A stretch of DNA of 64,000 bases from CBDBDZ01 sp965204215 (GCA_965204215.1 CBDBDZ010000013.1:620001-684000), one strand, 5' to 3'. Positions 15,876-24,843 are shown, counted from the stretch's first letter. Numbers and translations are program-made. The notes: generated by a model from the letters alone, not told the origin.

Positions 15876-15956
15876 ACAAAACCCCAGTTTATGTTCATTT
15901 TATGATCGCACTCGTAACCTTAGGGTATCCACTACTACACTTTTCATCATCAATAT

Positions 15957-17238
15957 CACTGCTGTCCCACAAATTTCATGAGAAAGCTATCTGTACTTGA
16001 GGATTATACGGCATAGGGTCGGGAGGTTCATTTTTTAACAGTTTCCAAAGGTCTCTACGCTCAAATAAATTGATTTGAAATATCCTAATAATCTGTTGAA
16101 TACTCAAATCTAATTTTCCAGAGAATTTAAGGTAAGCCACGATAAGATAAGTACACATAGCTATCCAAATTTGAGTCAACACAGCATTCTTTGAAGTGCC
16201 AATAAACGATTTTATTTTAAGGTTTTGTTTGATGCATTTGAAAAACAATTCAATTTGCCAACGAGCTTTGTAAATATCAGCAATAGTTTTTGGAGCAAGC
16301 TTTAGATGGTTGGTTAAAAAGAAATAATGCTTTTTCGTTTCTTTATCATAGTACCCCACACATCGAAGTTTGCCTTGATATTCGCTACCTTTTTTGCTGG
16401 TTAAACTAATAATTTGGTCGGAGGTGATTCCTTGAGCTTTGTTTACTTTTCGACGTTCTTTGACACGATAGCAGGTATTCTTTTTTATTCGAGTCACAAA
16501 GTAAATTCCTTTAGTATTGAGTAAGTTATACCAACTGTAATCAGTATATCCTCGGTCTATAGCTACAATTGAACCTTTATCAAGTTTAAGAGTGCGAGCA
16601 GCCGTTACATCGTGTTTCTTGCCTTGCGTTACCGTCATAAACGTAGGCAAAAAACCATCGTGGTCAATTCCTACATGTAACTTTATAGCTCCTTTTGCAC
16701 GGCGGAACGTCGCCCAAGGAAACACTGATAAACATAAATCAATGGTAGAGGAATCAAATGAATATAATTTATTTTTGAACTTGAATCCATGTCGTGGTGC
16801 TAATTGTTTACAGCGAGATAATAATTTATAAAACAAGTCTTCATAAAGTTGATAAGGTTGTTTTTTATTAACTCGTGCTAGTGACGAACGGCTTACTTCA
16901 CCCATACCCAAATGGTAGCTTTTAGAGCTTTGTCTTGATAAATTATCGACAATATCTCGTAGACTACAACGTCCTGTAAGTTGTGCAAAACTTAACGATG
17001 CGAACTGTGACCAACGAGACATTTTTCTCAATGATTGACCTTCATGATGGGTTTTTGCAAGTGTTTCAAATTCATGTCTCGAAACCAGTTTCAGTAATTG
17101 TGAAAATACAGTATTATGATGACTCAAAGCTATTCTCTTGTTGATTTATAAAGTGTTTTTTTTGCAACTCTATTTTATCAAATTAATGAGAGATACGCTT
17201 TGTTTTATTAACACCTACTCAATTGTGGGACAGCAGTG
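15957..17238 (-). mobile_element. IS4-family insertion sequence, 1282 bp, with 9-bp target duplication
   Basis: Inverted ends are the exact 16-mers CACTGCTGTCCCACAA (15957-15972) and its complement (17223-17238). The flanks are an identical 9-bp direct repeat, CATCAATAT (15948-15956 and 17239-17247). Duplication length and transposase type agree with the IS4 family. The perfect repeats and intact gene indicate a recent insertion. Confidence 0.96.
15976..17127 (-). CDS. IS4-family transposase
   Basis: 383 residues. The DUF4372-type N-terminal region (NTVFSQLLKLVSRHEFETLA) precedes the DDE core: first D in LYSFDSSTIDLCLSVF, second D in IVAIDRGYTDYSWYN, and the YREK-like block with E in YKARWQIELFFKCIKQNLK. 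The frame is intact and the ends are perfect, so it could be mobile. It sits inside the cassette array. Confidence 0.95.
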   Translation of the reverse strand: MSHHNTVFSQLLKLVSRHEFETLAKTHHEGQSLRKMSRWSQFASLSFAQLTGRCSLRDIVDNLSRQSSKSYHLGMGEVSRSSLARVNKKQPYQLYEDLFYKLLSRCKQLAPRHGFKFKNKLYSFDSSTIDLCLSVFPWATFRRAKGAIKLHVGIDHDGFLPTFMTVTQGKKHDVTAARTLKLDKGSIVAIDRGYTDYSWYNLLNTKGIYFVTRIKKNTCYRVKERRKVNKAQGITSDQIISLTSKKGSEYQGKLRCVGYYDKETKKHYFFLTNHLKLAPKTIADIYKARWQIELFFKCIKQNLKIKSFIGTSKNAVLTQIWIAMCTYLIVAYLKFSGKLDLSIQQIIRIFQINLFERRDLWKLLKNEPPDPMPYNPQVQIAFS

Positions 17239-17540
17239 CATCAATATAAATATTAACGAGACTGGAAGAGACTTTTGCTGTGAGCAAAACACTTTGTGCA
17301 TTATTCGCTCCGACATCAGTAGAGGGAATTATAAATTTTGAACTAGATGAACAAGGTACAGGCCCTTTAGTTTGTTTGTTCGTTACAACACCAATCGTGC
17401 CATTTGTATACGTCTGAATTGAAGTAACCTGTGCATCATTTATCTCGAAAGAACCAGCGTTAGAAATGGTAGCGATAGAGAACAGAAAAGTGACCATAGC
17501 AGTTCGTAGTAAATTCATTTTATATCTTTTTGCTTGGGAA

Positions 17541-17655
17541 CATAACGCCTTGCTAAGGCGTGCTAAAAGTGGAGATTGATTTTGGTGTATAATACGCGAA
17601 GCGTATGCCAAAATTAAACGGAGCTTTTGGCATCGACCTTGAGGATTTGTTATAC
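17541..17655 (-). repeat. Integron attC site 8
   Basis: About 115 bp, the largest site. Left core CATAACG (17541-17547), right core GTTATAC (17649-17655). Nested stems: GCTAAGG/CCTTGAGG, TGCTAAAAG/GCTTTTGGCA and ATTTTGG/CCAAAAT around a terminal GCGAAGC loop. Confidence 0.82.
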
Positions 17656-17662
17656 GTGGTCT

Positions 17663-18025
17663 TTATTTACCTGACAACTCGATCATTTTTAAACCTAACC
17701 AATGACCACCAGTGCTACTGCAGGATTCTGCGCTAGAAGGAAGATCAGTAAACCATATATAATTTAAAGTATTTCCCGACGTGTACGCCATTAATAAAGC
17801 ACTATATATGGCATTGTAATTATCTGCTCCCGTACCCAACTTCGCGTGAATTCGGTAGTGATCTCCTCCATTACAACCCGCTGGAGCGGGCGAAAAGCCA
17901 ACGTATACTCCGTCTCCGCCTAAACGTAGTTTAGATACTTTAAAACTCCCTCCTTGTGAACCAGCCTGGCAATAAACAGCTACTAACGACACCGTCAGTA
18001 TTAGTATTTTAAATATGGTTTTCAT
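17663..18025 (-). CDS. Small secreted cassette protein (recurring family)
   Basis: 120 residues from the ATG at 18025, with AGAGG upstream; earlier in-frame ATGs would place coding in the attC remnant. Signal peptide KTIFKILILTVSLVAVYCQA, then GSFKVSKLRLGGDGVYVGF, first cysteine (PAGCNGGDHYRIHAKLG), helix YNAIYSALLMAYTSG, strand LNYIWFTDL, second cysteine (AESCSSTGGHW) and a final strand. This is the fullest member of the family in the window. Single-gene cassette closed by site 8; function unknown. Confidence 0.7.
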   Translation of the reverse strand: MKTIFKILILTVSLVAVYCQAGSQGGSFKVSKLRLGGDGVYVGFSPAPAGCNGGDHYRIHAKLGTGADNYNAIYSALLMAYTSGNTLNYIWFTDLPSSAESCSSTGGHWLGLKMIELSGK

Positions 18026-18054
18026 TTTTACCTCTGTTCTTGATAACTTTGGAC

Positions 18055-18086
18055 GTATAACGAGTCGCTGCAGCCACTTGTTAAGC
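18055..18086 (-). repeat. Very short attC-like palindrome (site 9)
   Basis: Cores GTATAAC (18055-18061) and GTTAAGC (18080-18086) enclose only GAGTCGCTGCAGCCACTT, whose arms still pair. At 32 bp it is below the usual attC size and looks like an internal deletion that removed the loop. It is the last cassette boundary before an IS481-type element. Confidence 0.5.
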
Positions 18087-18198
18087 CGCGCTTGCGCGAC
18101 GAAAACACGCAAAAAATCATTGGTTGATTATATATGCTAATAGCTAGTTTGTCAAAAAAATGTCTAGGTTCAGTACATGTGAGACAAGAGCATAGAAA

Positions 18199-19209
18199 TT
18201 AAGCTGCCTGTGTAATTTTCAAATAATACTCCATTGGAGTATCTAATCCAACCTTTTCGTATGGTCTATAAGTGTTATAGTAACTTTCATAATCATCTAA
18301 GGCTTGATTCATCAATCTAACACTTAAACTCCCTTCATAAAAGGGATAAAACTCATAACGTGTTGTACCATTAGCCCGTTCAACACAGCCGTTTAAATCA
18401 GGACGCTTAGGTGGTAATACCCAAAGTTTGATACCGAGTTCACGACAGTATTCTTCAAATTCAGCCATAAATTCGCTACCACCATCCACTTGTATGGACT
18501 CAATAGTGAATGGGGCTTGTTGTTTTAAATACATGAGAAAGCGCTTAGCATTATGACTGGTTGCGGTACTGTAACAACGTAAGAATGTCATACCTGTTAT
18601 CGGGCAGGTAGCTTTGAATTCTTTGACATTAAAGCCTTCGGTAAAACTAATACTCATATGGTCAATTTGAATCATCTGACCTACCTTCTTGGCTTTCATA
18701 CCATATTGCCAACGTCTAGCGTGATAACTAAATTGTCGTTTCTTTTTAGGCTTCATACGCCCGCCATAATAAAACGATACAGGCAATATCTTACCGTTTT
18801 TAATAAGTTTACTGATAATCCTACCGACGCTACTTTCACTAATCGTTTGCTGATGGTCACGAACCATTATTTTCCATATTTTACGCTTACCCCAACAACG
18901 GTAACGCTGCCTAATATGCAAAACTATTTGCTCTTGCTGTTTTGTCCATTGTGATTGACGGCGATTATAAGGGCGACGGCTTTGTTCCACTAATCCTTCC
19001 CAACCTAGCTGATTATAACGTGCGCTCCAGCGATAATAAGTGGCTCGTGACCAGCCTATTGACTTCAAACGAAGTGCTTCGCTACAACCTTCTTGTTTCA
19101 ATTGGTCATAGAGTTCTAGTCTATGGATTCTGTCAATTGCTTCAGTTGGCGCTCTATCATTAATGCGCCAACTGCGATATGATTTGATTCGTAGGCTTAA
19201 GGTCTGCAT
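18199..19209 (-). CDS. IS481-type transposase
   Basis: 336 residues. An N-terminal helix-turn-helix pair (SEALRLKSIGWSRATYYRW) is followed by the integrase core: first D in MIQIDHMSISFTEGF, second D in SIQVDGGSEFMAEF and E in RPDLNGCVERANGTTRYEF. The single gene and layout fit IS481. I could not define the element's terminal repeats. It caps the promoter-proximal end of the cassette array, where an integrase and attI would be expected. Confidence 0.88.
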   Translation of the reverse strand: MQTLSLRIKSYRSWRINDRAPTEAIDRIHRLELYDQLKQEGCSEALRLKSIGWSRATYYRWSARYNQLGWEGLVEQSRRPYNRRQSQWTKQQEQIVLHIRQRYRCWGKRKIWKIMVRDHQQTISESSVGRIISKLIKNGKILPVSFYYGGRMKPKKKRQFSYHARRWQYGMKAKKVGQMIQIDHMSISFTEGFNVKEFKATCPITGMTFLRCYSTATSHNAKRFLMYLKQQAPFTIESIQVDGGSEFMAEFEEYCRELGIKLWVLPPKRPDLNGCVERANGTTRYEFYPFYEGSLSVRLMNQALDDYESYYNTYRPYEKVGLDTPMEYYLKITQAA

Positions 19210-19256
19210 GGGTAGTCTCTCTGTAAGTTAATTTAGTCAAATTACAGAGGCTACCC
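19210..19256. repeat. Inverted repeat beside the IS481-type gene
   Basis: GGGTAG at 19210-19215 and CTACCC at 19251-19256, extended inward by CTCTGTAA/TTACAGAG with a small bulge, form a strong hairpin just upstream of the transposase start. It may be part of the element's end or protect the transposase from outside transcription. The following stretch to 19452 shows no gene. Confidence 0.5.
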
Positions 19257-19452
19257 GACTTTAAACCAGCTTTCAAATGACCTATTAATTTGATGGAAAA
19301 GTCTTACGACTTTACCACAAATTAACAGGTGAAAAATTTAAAAAATAAGTCTCATATCTATCTGAACCTATACAACTTTGTTTTAAATGGGCTATCACTT
19401 TGTTGGCTGACCAATATCAGCTACCTTTTTATGCAGTCAATAAATGTTAGCA

Positions 19453-21576
19453 TCACCTTGCCCAATTATGATATTTTTCTACCCATTTTAATAAACCTTG
19501 AGGGGCGTGGGCTTTTTTCCATTGCCCAGCCACAAATTTATTGGTTTCAGTCAGGGTAGGGTAAATATGGATAGTACCCATAATTTTATTAAGACCCAAG
19601 CCATGGCGCATGGCCAGGATATATTCTGCAATTAAATTACCCGCATGGTAGCCGACAATAGTTACGCCGAGAATGTTATCTTTGCCAGGTACAGTGAGGA
19701 CCTTGATAAAACCGTGGTCTTCGCCATCGGCAATGGCTCTGTCTAAATCGTCTATATCGTAGCGAGTGACTTCATAAGGAATACCCTTTTCTTTGGCTTC
19801 ACGCTCGTTGATACCAACAGTGGCTACTTCGGGGTCGGTAAATGTTGCCCAGGGGATAACACTGTAATCGACATTAAAGGTTTTAAACTTACCAAATAGT
19901 GCATTAACTGTGGCAAACCACGCTTGATGTGAAGCCGTATGGGTAAATTGATAAGGGCCGGCTATGTCGCCACAGGCATAAATATTGGAGTATTTGGTGC
20001 GCAGTTTTTCGTCCAGCACTAGAGTCCCGTTTTTATGAGTTTCCAATTGCAATGCATCGATTCCCTCAATATTTAAATTGGCGGCACGACCTACGGCGCA
20101 GATAACTCTGTCAAATTCAACCTGTTTGATACTATTGTCTTCAAGGTGTTTTAAGTCTGCTACTGGTTGACCGTCGACCACATCAAATTTAACCAGTAGA
20201 TGGTTGGTATATAATTGAATACCTTCGCGTTGAAAGCGATTGGCGACTGCTTCACTAACTTCAGGATCTTCTTTACTCATTATTCGAGGTAGTGCTTCAA
20301 CCATGGTTACTTGTGAACCTAGGCGTTGAAACGATTGAGCCAGTTCAGAGCCAATAGGACCACCGCCCATCACTAATAACTGTTTGGGCTGTTCGGTTAT
20401 TTCCCATAAATTGTCAGAAGTTAATATATCGATTTTGTCAATGCCTTCAATAGGAGGCAGGGCAGGTCTACCGCCGCTGGCAATAATGATATTTCGTGTG
20501 GTAACACGCTCGCCATTGACGCTAACTTCCCAAGGTGAAATGACTTTGGCTTCGCCAATTTTAACGTCTACACCTAAACTTTGGTAACGCTCAACCGAGT
20601 CATGTGGTTCGATTTTTTTGATGACTTGATGCACGCGTTGCATGACTTTTTCAAACGACAAACTCGCATTGTGTTTGCCAAGTCCGTAATGCTCTGAATC
20701 GTTGATATAGTGCGCAATTTTGGCACTGCGGATAATGGCTTTACTGGGAACACACCCTGTATTTAGACAGTCGCCTCCCATTTTATGTTTTTCAATTAAA
20801 ACAACTTTGGCTTTAACTGTAGCCGCAATTAAAGAAGCTACCAAGCCTGCGCTACCCGCACCAATAACTACCAGGTTAACGTCAAATTTTTGCGGTTTTA
20901 AGTGTCTCCAAGGCTTGTAGGCACGATTCTTTTTAATGGTAGAGACTATCCATTTTGCAATTAACGGGAAAATACCTAACAACATAAAGCCTACAAACAG
21001 CTCTGTTGTAAATATACCTTCAACAGATAAAGACTCAATACCAGCGAGTTGTACACCTGCATTCACGAAAACAGCAGTACCAGCGAGCATTCCGACTTGG
21101 CTAACCCAGTAAAACGTCAATGTTTTAATAGAGGTTAAACCCATGACCAGGTTAATAACGAAAAAAGGGAAAATGGGCATTAAACGCAAGGTCAATAGGT
21201 AGAATGCACCATCTTTTTCTATACCTTCATTAATGCTTTGCAGATGCTGACCAAATTTGTTTTGTACCCAGTCGCGAAGTAATGTTCGAGAAATAACAAA
21301 AGCCAATGTTGCTCCAATGGTGCTGGCAAAACTGACGAGTAATAGACCTTGCCAAAAGCCGAATATAGCACCGCCGAGTAACGTCATGATTGCAGCGCCA
21401 GGCAGTGATAGTGCCGCAATGGTGATGTATGTAAAGAAATAAATAATAGCTGCTTGTTGGGGGTAATCCTGAAGTAGTTGCTTTATCGCTTCTGGTTGTA
21501 GTAATTGCGAGCCACCATTCATCCAAAAAGCGATGAATAGAGCGGCGACAATGGCAAGAATTATTATTTTTTTCAT
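19453..21576 (-). CDS. Fusion of TVP38/TMEM64 membrane domain and FAD disulfide reductase
   Basis: 707 residues. Residues 1-225 are a DedA/TVP38-like membrane domain with several helices and the motif PGAAIMTLLGGAIFGFWQG. A second part from about 235 is a class I pyridine-nucleotide disulfide oxidoreductase: NLVVIGAGSAGLVASL (FAD), GGDCLNTGCVPSKA (redox cysteines), VMGGGPIGSELAQSF (NADH) and CGDIAGPYQFTHTASH. The C-terminal interface reads HIYPTLTE where most relatives have H-x-H-P-T, a variant seen in this fused subgroup. Substrate unknown; the context (mutM next) is not informative. Confidence 0.9.
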   Translation of the reverse strand: MKKIIILAIVAALFIAFWMNGGSQLLQPEAIKQLLQDYPQQAAIIYFFTYITIAALSLPGAAIMTLLGGAIFGFWQGLLLVSFASTIGATLAFVISRTLLRDWVQNKFGQHLQSINEGIEKDGAFYLLTLRLMPIFPFFVINLVMGLTSIKTLTFYWVSQVGMLAGTAVFVNAGVQLAGIESLSVEGIFTTELFVGFMLLGIFPLIAKWIVSTIKKNRAYKPWRHLKPQKFDVNLVVIGAGSAGLVASLIAATVKAKVVLIEKHKMGGDCLNTGCVPSKAIIRSAKIAHYINDSEHYGLGKHNASLSFEKVMQRVHQVIKKIEPHDSVERYQSLGVDVKIGEAKVISPWEVSVNGERVTTRNIIIASGGRPALPPIEGIDKIDILTSDNLWEITEQPKQLLVMGGGPIGSELAQSFQRLGSQVTMVEALPRIMSKEDPEVSEAVANRFQREGIQLYTNHLLVKFDVVDGQPVADLKHLEDNSIKQVEFDRVICAVGRAANLNIEGIDALQLETHKNGTLVLDEKLRTKYSNIYACGDIAGPYQFTHTASHQAWFATVNALFGKFKTFNVDYSVIPWATFTDPEVATVGINEREAKEKGIPYEVTRYDIDDLDRAIADGEDHGFIKVLTVPGKDNILGVTIVGYHAGNLIAEYILAMRHGLGLNKIMGTIHIYPTLTETNKFVAGQWKKAHAPQGLLKWVEKYHNWAR

Positions 21577-21616
21577 TATTCTAAAAAATGTTTGTTAAGG
21601 GCAACGATTACTGAAC

Positions 21617-22429
21617 TCAGGTTTGACAATAAGTACAGTAAACAGTGGATCTTTGGTTTTGGCGAATGGCGGTTAGAGGCTGGCCACATTGTACACAGGG
21701 TTCATTACCTCTACCATAAGTGTTTAAGGCAAGTTGAAAGTAACCTTCATTACCATCACTATTGACGTAGTTGCGCAGAGTTGTACCACCTTGCGCAATG
21801 GCATCTGACAAAACTTGTTTTATATGAGTGGATAATTGTTGGTAGCGTTCAATGTTAATGCTGTTTGCGCGGCGTTTAGGTGAAATTCCTGCCAAAAACA
21901 GTGCTTCTGTGGCATAAATATTGCCTACACCGACGACGACTTTAGCATCCATAATAAAGGCTTTAACATTGCTCGATTTATTGCGAGATAGTCGATAGAG
22001 ATAATCGCCATTAAATTGCTGGGTTAAAGGTTCAACCCCTAAAGAATTTAGCAGTGAGTGCTGTTTTGGGTTGTCAGTGTAGAGTAGCGCGCCGAAACGA
22101 CGTGGGTCATGGTAGCGCAAAATACAATTATCAAACTGTATTTGCCAGTGGTCGTGCTTGCGTTTGACTTGTTCATCAGTCAGTATTCTTAAACTACCCG
22201 ACATGCCTAAATGAGAGATTAAGCTATGTTGATTGGATAGATTAAATAGCAGATATTTGCCGCGACGGGTAATGGATTCAATACTTGAACCTACAATGCA
22301 AAATACCAGGTTATCGGGAATCTTCCAACGTAGTTTGGGTTGCCAAACGGTGACAGATTGAATGGTTTTCCCTTTAATATATGGAGCTATCCCGCGGCTG
22401 GTGGTTTCAACTTCGGGTAGCTCCGGCAT
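21617..22429 (-). CDS. mutM: Formamidopyrimidine-DNA glycosylase
   Basis: 270-residue repair enzyme that removes 8-oxoguanine and related lesions and cuts the abasic site. The catalytic N terminus MPELPEVETTSRG supplies Pro2, Glu3 and Glu6. The helix-two-turn-helix region reads VVGVGNIYATEALF, and the C-terminal zinc finger has four cysteines (CVQCGQPL and YCTYCQ). Length is normal. It starts nine bases downstream of the htpG stop, on the same strand, so it may be read through from the chaperone promoter. Confidence 0.96.
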   Translation of the reverse strand: MPELPEVETTSRGIAPYIKGKTIQSVTVWQPKLRWKIPDNLVFCIVGSSIESITRRGKYLLFNLSNQHSLISHLGMSGSLRILTDEQVKRKHDHWQIQFDNCILRYHDPRRFGALLYTDNPKQHSLLNSLGVEPLTQQFNGDYLYRLSRNKSSNVKAFIMDAKVVVGVGNIYATEALFLAGISPKRRANSINIERYQQLSTHIKQVLSDAIAQGGTTLRNYVNSDGNEGYFQLALNTYGRGNEPCVQCGQPLTAIRQNQRSTVYCTYCQT

Positions 22430-22438
22430 AATGTGGGT

Positions 22439-24325
22439 TTATAACTCTGCGAGTAATTTATTAATGCGTTCAACATAACTGACAGGGTCTTGTAATTGTT
22501 CACCTGTTGCTAAAGTGGCTTGGTCGAAAATCACTTCAACCAACTCAGCAAAACGGCCTTCATCGCTTTCATTGTCCATTCTCGTTAACAGTGAATGTTC
22601 TAAATTCACTTCAAAAATGGGCTTGCTTTCAGGCATAGATTGACCTGCAGCTTCCATCATTTTACGCATACTACTGCTCATGTCTGTGTCATCCATTACC
22701 AGGCAACTGGGTGAATCAATTAACCTGCCGCTGCTGGAACGTACTTCTTTCACTCGGCTATCTAATACTTTATTGATGCGTTCAATAATGGGTTTTTCAT
22801 CTTTTTTATTATCGCTGTCTTTAGACGAGCTTTCTTGACCAAAACTGCTGCGTCTTACATCGGCAAATTGTTTGCCTTCAAAATCGGTTAAGTAAGTCAT
22901 CAACCATTCGTCGATGGGGTCTGACAATAAAATAACTTCGTTACCTTGTTTGCGCAACGATTCAATATGCGGGCTTTTCTGAGCCTTGGTATGATTGTCT
23001 GCCATTACATAATAAATCTCTTTTTGTTCATCTTTCATTCGCGATAAGTAATTATCAAGGCTTTGGTCCTGTTTGATATTATCGGTATGAGTGGTTGAAA
23101 AGCGCAACAACCTGGCAATTTTTTCTTTGTTGGTGAAATCTTCAGCTAAGCCTTCTTTTAAGACTTTGCCAAAGGCATCCCAGAAAATTTGATAGTCTTC
23201 TGGTTTCTTGTTCGCCAATTTTTTCAGCATGTCTAACACGCGCTTGGTCATGGCATTTTTAAGCGAGTCGACCTGTGGGCTTTGTTGCAATAACTCGCGT
23301 GAAATATTCATTGGCAAGTCGGTTGCATCCAGTACCCCTTTCACAAAGCGCAAGTACAGTGGTAAAAACTGTTCGGCATCGTCCATAATAAAGGTACGTT
23401 GAATGTACAGTTTTAAACCTTTTGCAGCTTCGCGTTGGTATAAATCAAAGGTGGGTTTACGTGGAATATACAATAAACTAATGTATTCTTGTTTGCCCTC
23501 TACATGGTTGTGGGTTTGGGTTAACGGTTCGTTCCAGTCGTGTGAAACGTGTTTATAAAATTCAATGTATTCTTCTTTTTTGACCTCTCTGGCAGGGCGT
23601 GTCCATAACGCCGTGGCTGTGTTGACAGTTTCCCATTCTGGAGTCTCAGGTTCTTGACTCTTATCTTCATCATTTGCAGGGACAGGCGGTTTTAGCATTT
23701 GGATAGGAATGCTGATGTGGTCAGAATATTTTTTGATGGTACTGCGAAGCGTCCAGTTGTTGCAAAATTCTTTGGCATCGTCTTTAAGGTGTAAGATGAC
23801 TTCAGTGCCGCGAGTATCTCTATTGACGTTTTCAATTTCATAATCAGCCTCGCCTGTGCACACCCAATGTACGCCTTCTCCGGCATCATTTCCTGCACGA
23901 CGGGTGAAGACTTCTACTTTTTCCGATACAATAAAACCTGAATAAAAGCCTACGCCAAATTGACCAATCAGGTGTGAATCTTTGCGTTGGTCGCCACTTA
24001 GGTTTTCCATAAATTTGGCAGTTCCAGAACTGGCAATGGTACCCAAATTGGCGATAACTTCTTCGCGGTTCATTCCTATTCCATTATCGCTCATATGAAT
24101 TTTATTTGCGTCTTCATCGAATGTAATTTGAATTTTTAATTCGGAATCACCTTCAAATAACTGTTCATTGTCTAGTGCTTCAAAACGCAGTTTGTCGCAA
24201 GCATCGGATGCGTTACTGACTAATTCGCGTAGAAAAATTTCTCTATTGCTATAGAGAGAGTGTGTCATTAAATGTAATAATTGTTTTGCTTCGGTTTGAA
24301 AACCCAGTGTTTCTTTATTTGACAT
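22439..24325 (-). CDS. htpG: Chaperone protein HtpG (Hsp90)
   Basis: 628-residue cytosolic Hsp90. The N-terminal ATPase domain shows SNASDACDKLRFEA, DNGIGMNREEVI and IGQFGVGFYSGFIV; the middle and C-terminal dimerisation domains are complete. The ATG at 24325 has GGAG seven to eight bases upstream. A possible heat-shock promoter lies directly before it. mutM follows with a nine-base gap. Confidence 0.97.
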   Translation of the reverse strand: MSNKETLGFQTEAKQLLHLMTHSLYSNREIFLRELVSNASDACDKLRFEALDNEQLFEGDSELKIQITFDEDANKIHMSDNGIGMNREEVIANLGTIASSGTAKFMENLSGDQRKDSHLIGQFGVGFYSGFIVSEKVEVFTRRAGNDAGEGVHWVCTGEADYEIENVNRDTRGTEVILHLKDDAKEFCNNWTLRSTIKKYSDHISIPIQMLKPPVPANDEDKSQEPETPEWETVNTATALWTRPAREVKKEEYIEFYKHVSHDWNEPLTQTHNHVEGKQEYISLLYIPRKPTFDLYQREAAKGLKLYIQRTFIMDDAEQFLPLYLRFVKGVLDATDLPMNISRELLQQSPQVDSLKNAMTKRVLDMLKKLANKKPEDYQIFWDAFGKVLKEGLAEDFTNKEKIARLLRFSTTHTDNIKQDQSLDNYLSRMKDEQKEIYYVMADNHTKAQKSPHIESLRKQGNEVILLSDPIDEWLMTYLTDFEGKQFADVRRSSFGQESSSKDSDNKKDEKPIIERINKVLDSRVKEVRSSSGRLIDSPSCLVMDDTDMSSSMRKMMEAAGQSMPESKPIFEVNLEHSLLTRMDNESDEGRFAELVEVIFDQATLATGEQLQDPVSYVERINKLLAEL

Positions 24326-24357
24326 GTATAATCTCCAACAAATTTAAAAAATGCCTT

Positions 24358-24384
24358 TATAGGTTGTATCCACTAAAAATCAAG
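24358..24384 (-). promoter_or_regulatory. Possible heat-shock (sigma-32-like) promoter of htpG
   Basis: On the minus strand CTTGATT (24378-24384) and CCTATA (24358-24363) are separated by 14 bases, resembling the CTTGAAA / CCCCAT pattern. The -10 match is weak. The position, about 35 bases before the start codon, and the gene's identity support it. Confidence 0.4.
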
Positions 24385-24389
24385 TAATT

Positions 24390-24836
24390 ATGTGCATTAA
24401 AATTAGTTTAGTTGTAACAGTTATTATGTTGTGTTCCTGCGCCACTCAACAATCTGAACCAAGGGTGGGTAATCAAACGCTGCAGAATCAAAATAATCAT
24501 GAGCAGACACAGGAAGAAAGTGCTAAAGTTGAAATACCAGTCAGTGCAATTTATGATCAGCCACAACCTGTTACGTCTAAACCAATAGCTGCCACTAATG
24601 CACTACTAGAACAAGCAGAAAAATTATATGAACAAGGCAATTATCACAAAGCTATTGCGGTAAGCGAGCGTTTGCTGCGTATCAACCGAACCAATGCAGC
24701 TGTTTATATCCTATTAGCCAAAGCACATTTAGCCAACGGTATGAGTGGGCTTAGTACAGAATTTGCAAGGCAAGGATTAATTTTTGCCAGGCAAGCATGG
24801 GAAAAAGAGGCATTGAATCAATTGTTGAATTATTAA
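24390..24836 (+). CDS. Lipoprotein with TPR-like repeat
   Basis: 148 residues. A lipoprotein signal (SLVVTVIMLCSC, lipid-modified cysteine at the second C) is followed by a low-complexity Q/E/N-rich linker and a tetratricopeptide-like helical pair (AEKLYEQGNYHKAIAVSERL and NAAVYILLAKAHLANG). It probably sits in the inner leaflet of the outer membrane as a small scaffold. The specific role is unknown. It is divergent from htpG and convergent with rimO. Confidence 0.72.
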   Translation: MCIKISLVVTVIMLCSCATQQSEPRVGNQTLQNQNNHEQTQEESAKVEIPVSAIYDQPQPVTSKPIAATNALLEQAEKLYEQGNYHKAIAVSERLLRINRTNAAVYILLAKAHLANGMSGLSTEFARQGLIFARQAWEKEALNQLLNY

Positions 24837-24843
24837 TCGTATC

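Larger units (their letters stand above)
15895..17518 (-). pseudogene. Small secreted cassette protein interrupted by IS4
   Basis: The 5' part (17518 down to 17239) encodes a signal peptide (LLRTAMVTFLFSIATISNAG), INDAQVTSIQTYTNG, a first cysteine (VPCSSSS), the helix AQSVLLTAKVSSS and the strand LVNIYI. The IS4 copy (15957-17238) then breaks the frame. Removing the IS and one copy of its 9-bp duplication restores IYIDDEKCSSGYPKVTSAIIK followed by TGA at 15895. The restored protein has the second cysteine and length of its family, which confirms both the gene and the IS boundaries. Confidence 0.85.

Noticed and set aside
18199..19209. The IS481-type gene as the missing integron integrase
   Set aside because: It has a DDE integrase core, not the tyrosine-recombinase RHRY residues of IntI.
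19329..19559. 76-codon plus-strand frame after the IS481-type element
   Set aside because: It overlaps the 3' end of the fusion gene on the other strand and shows no family or ribosome site.
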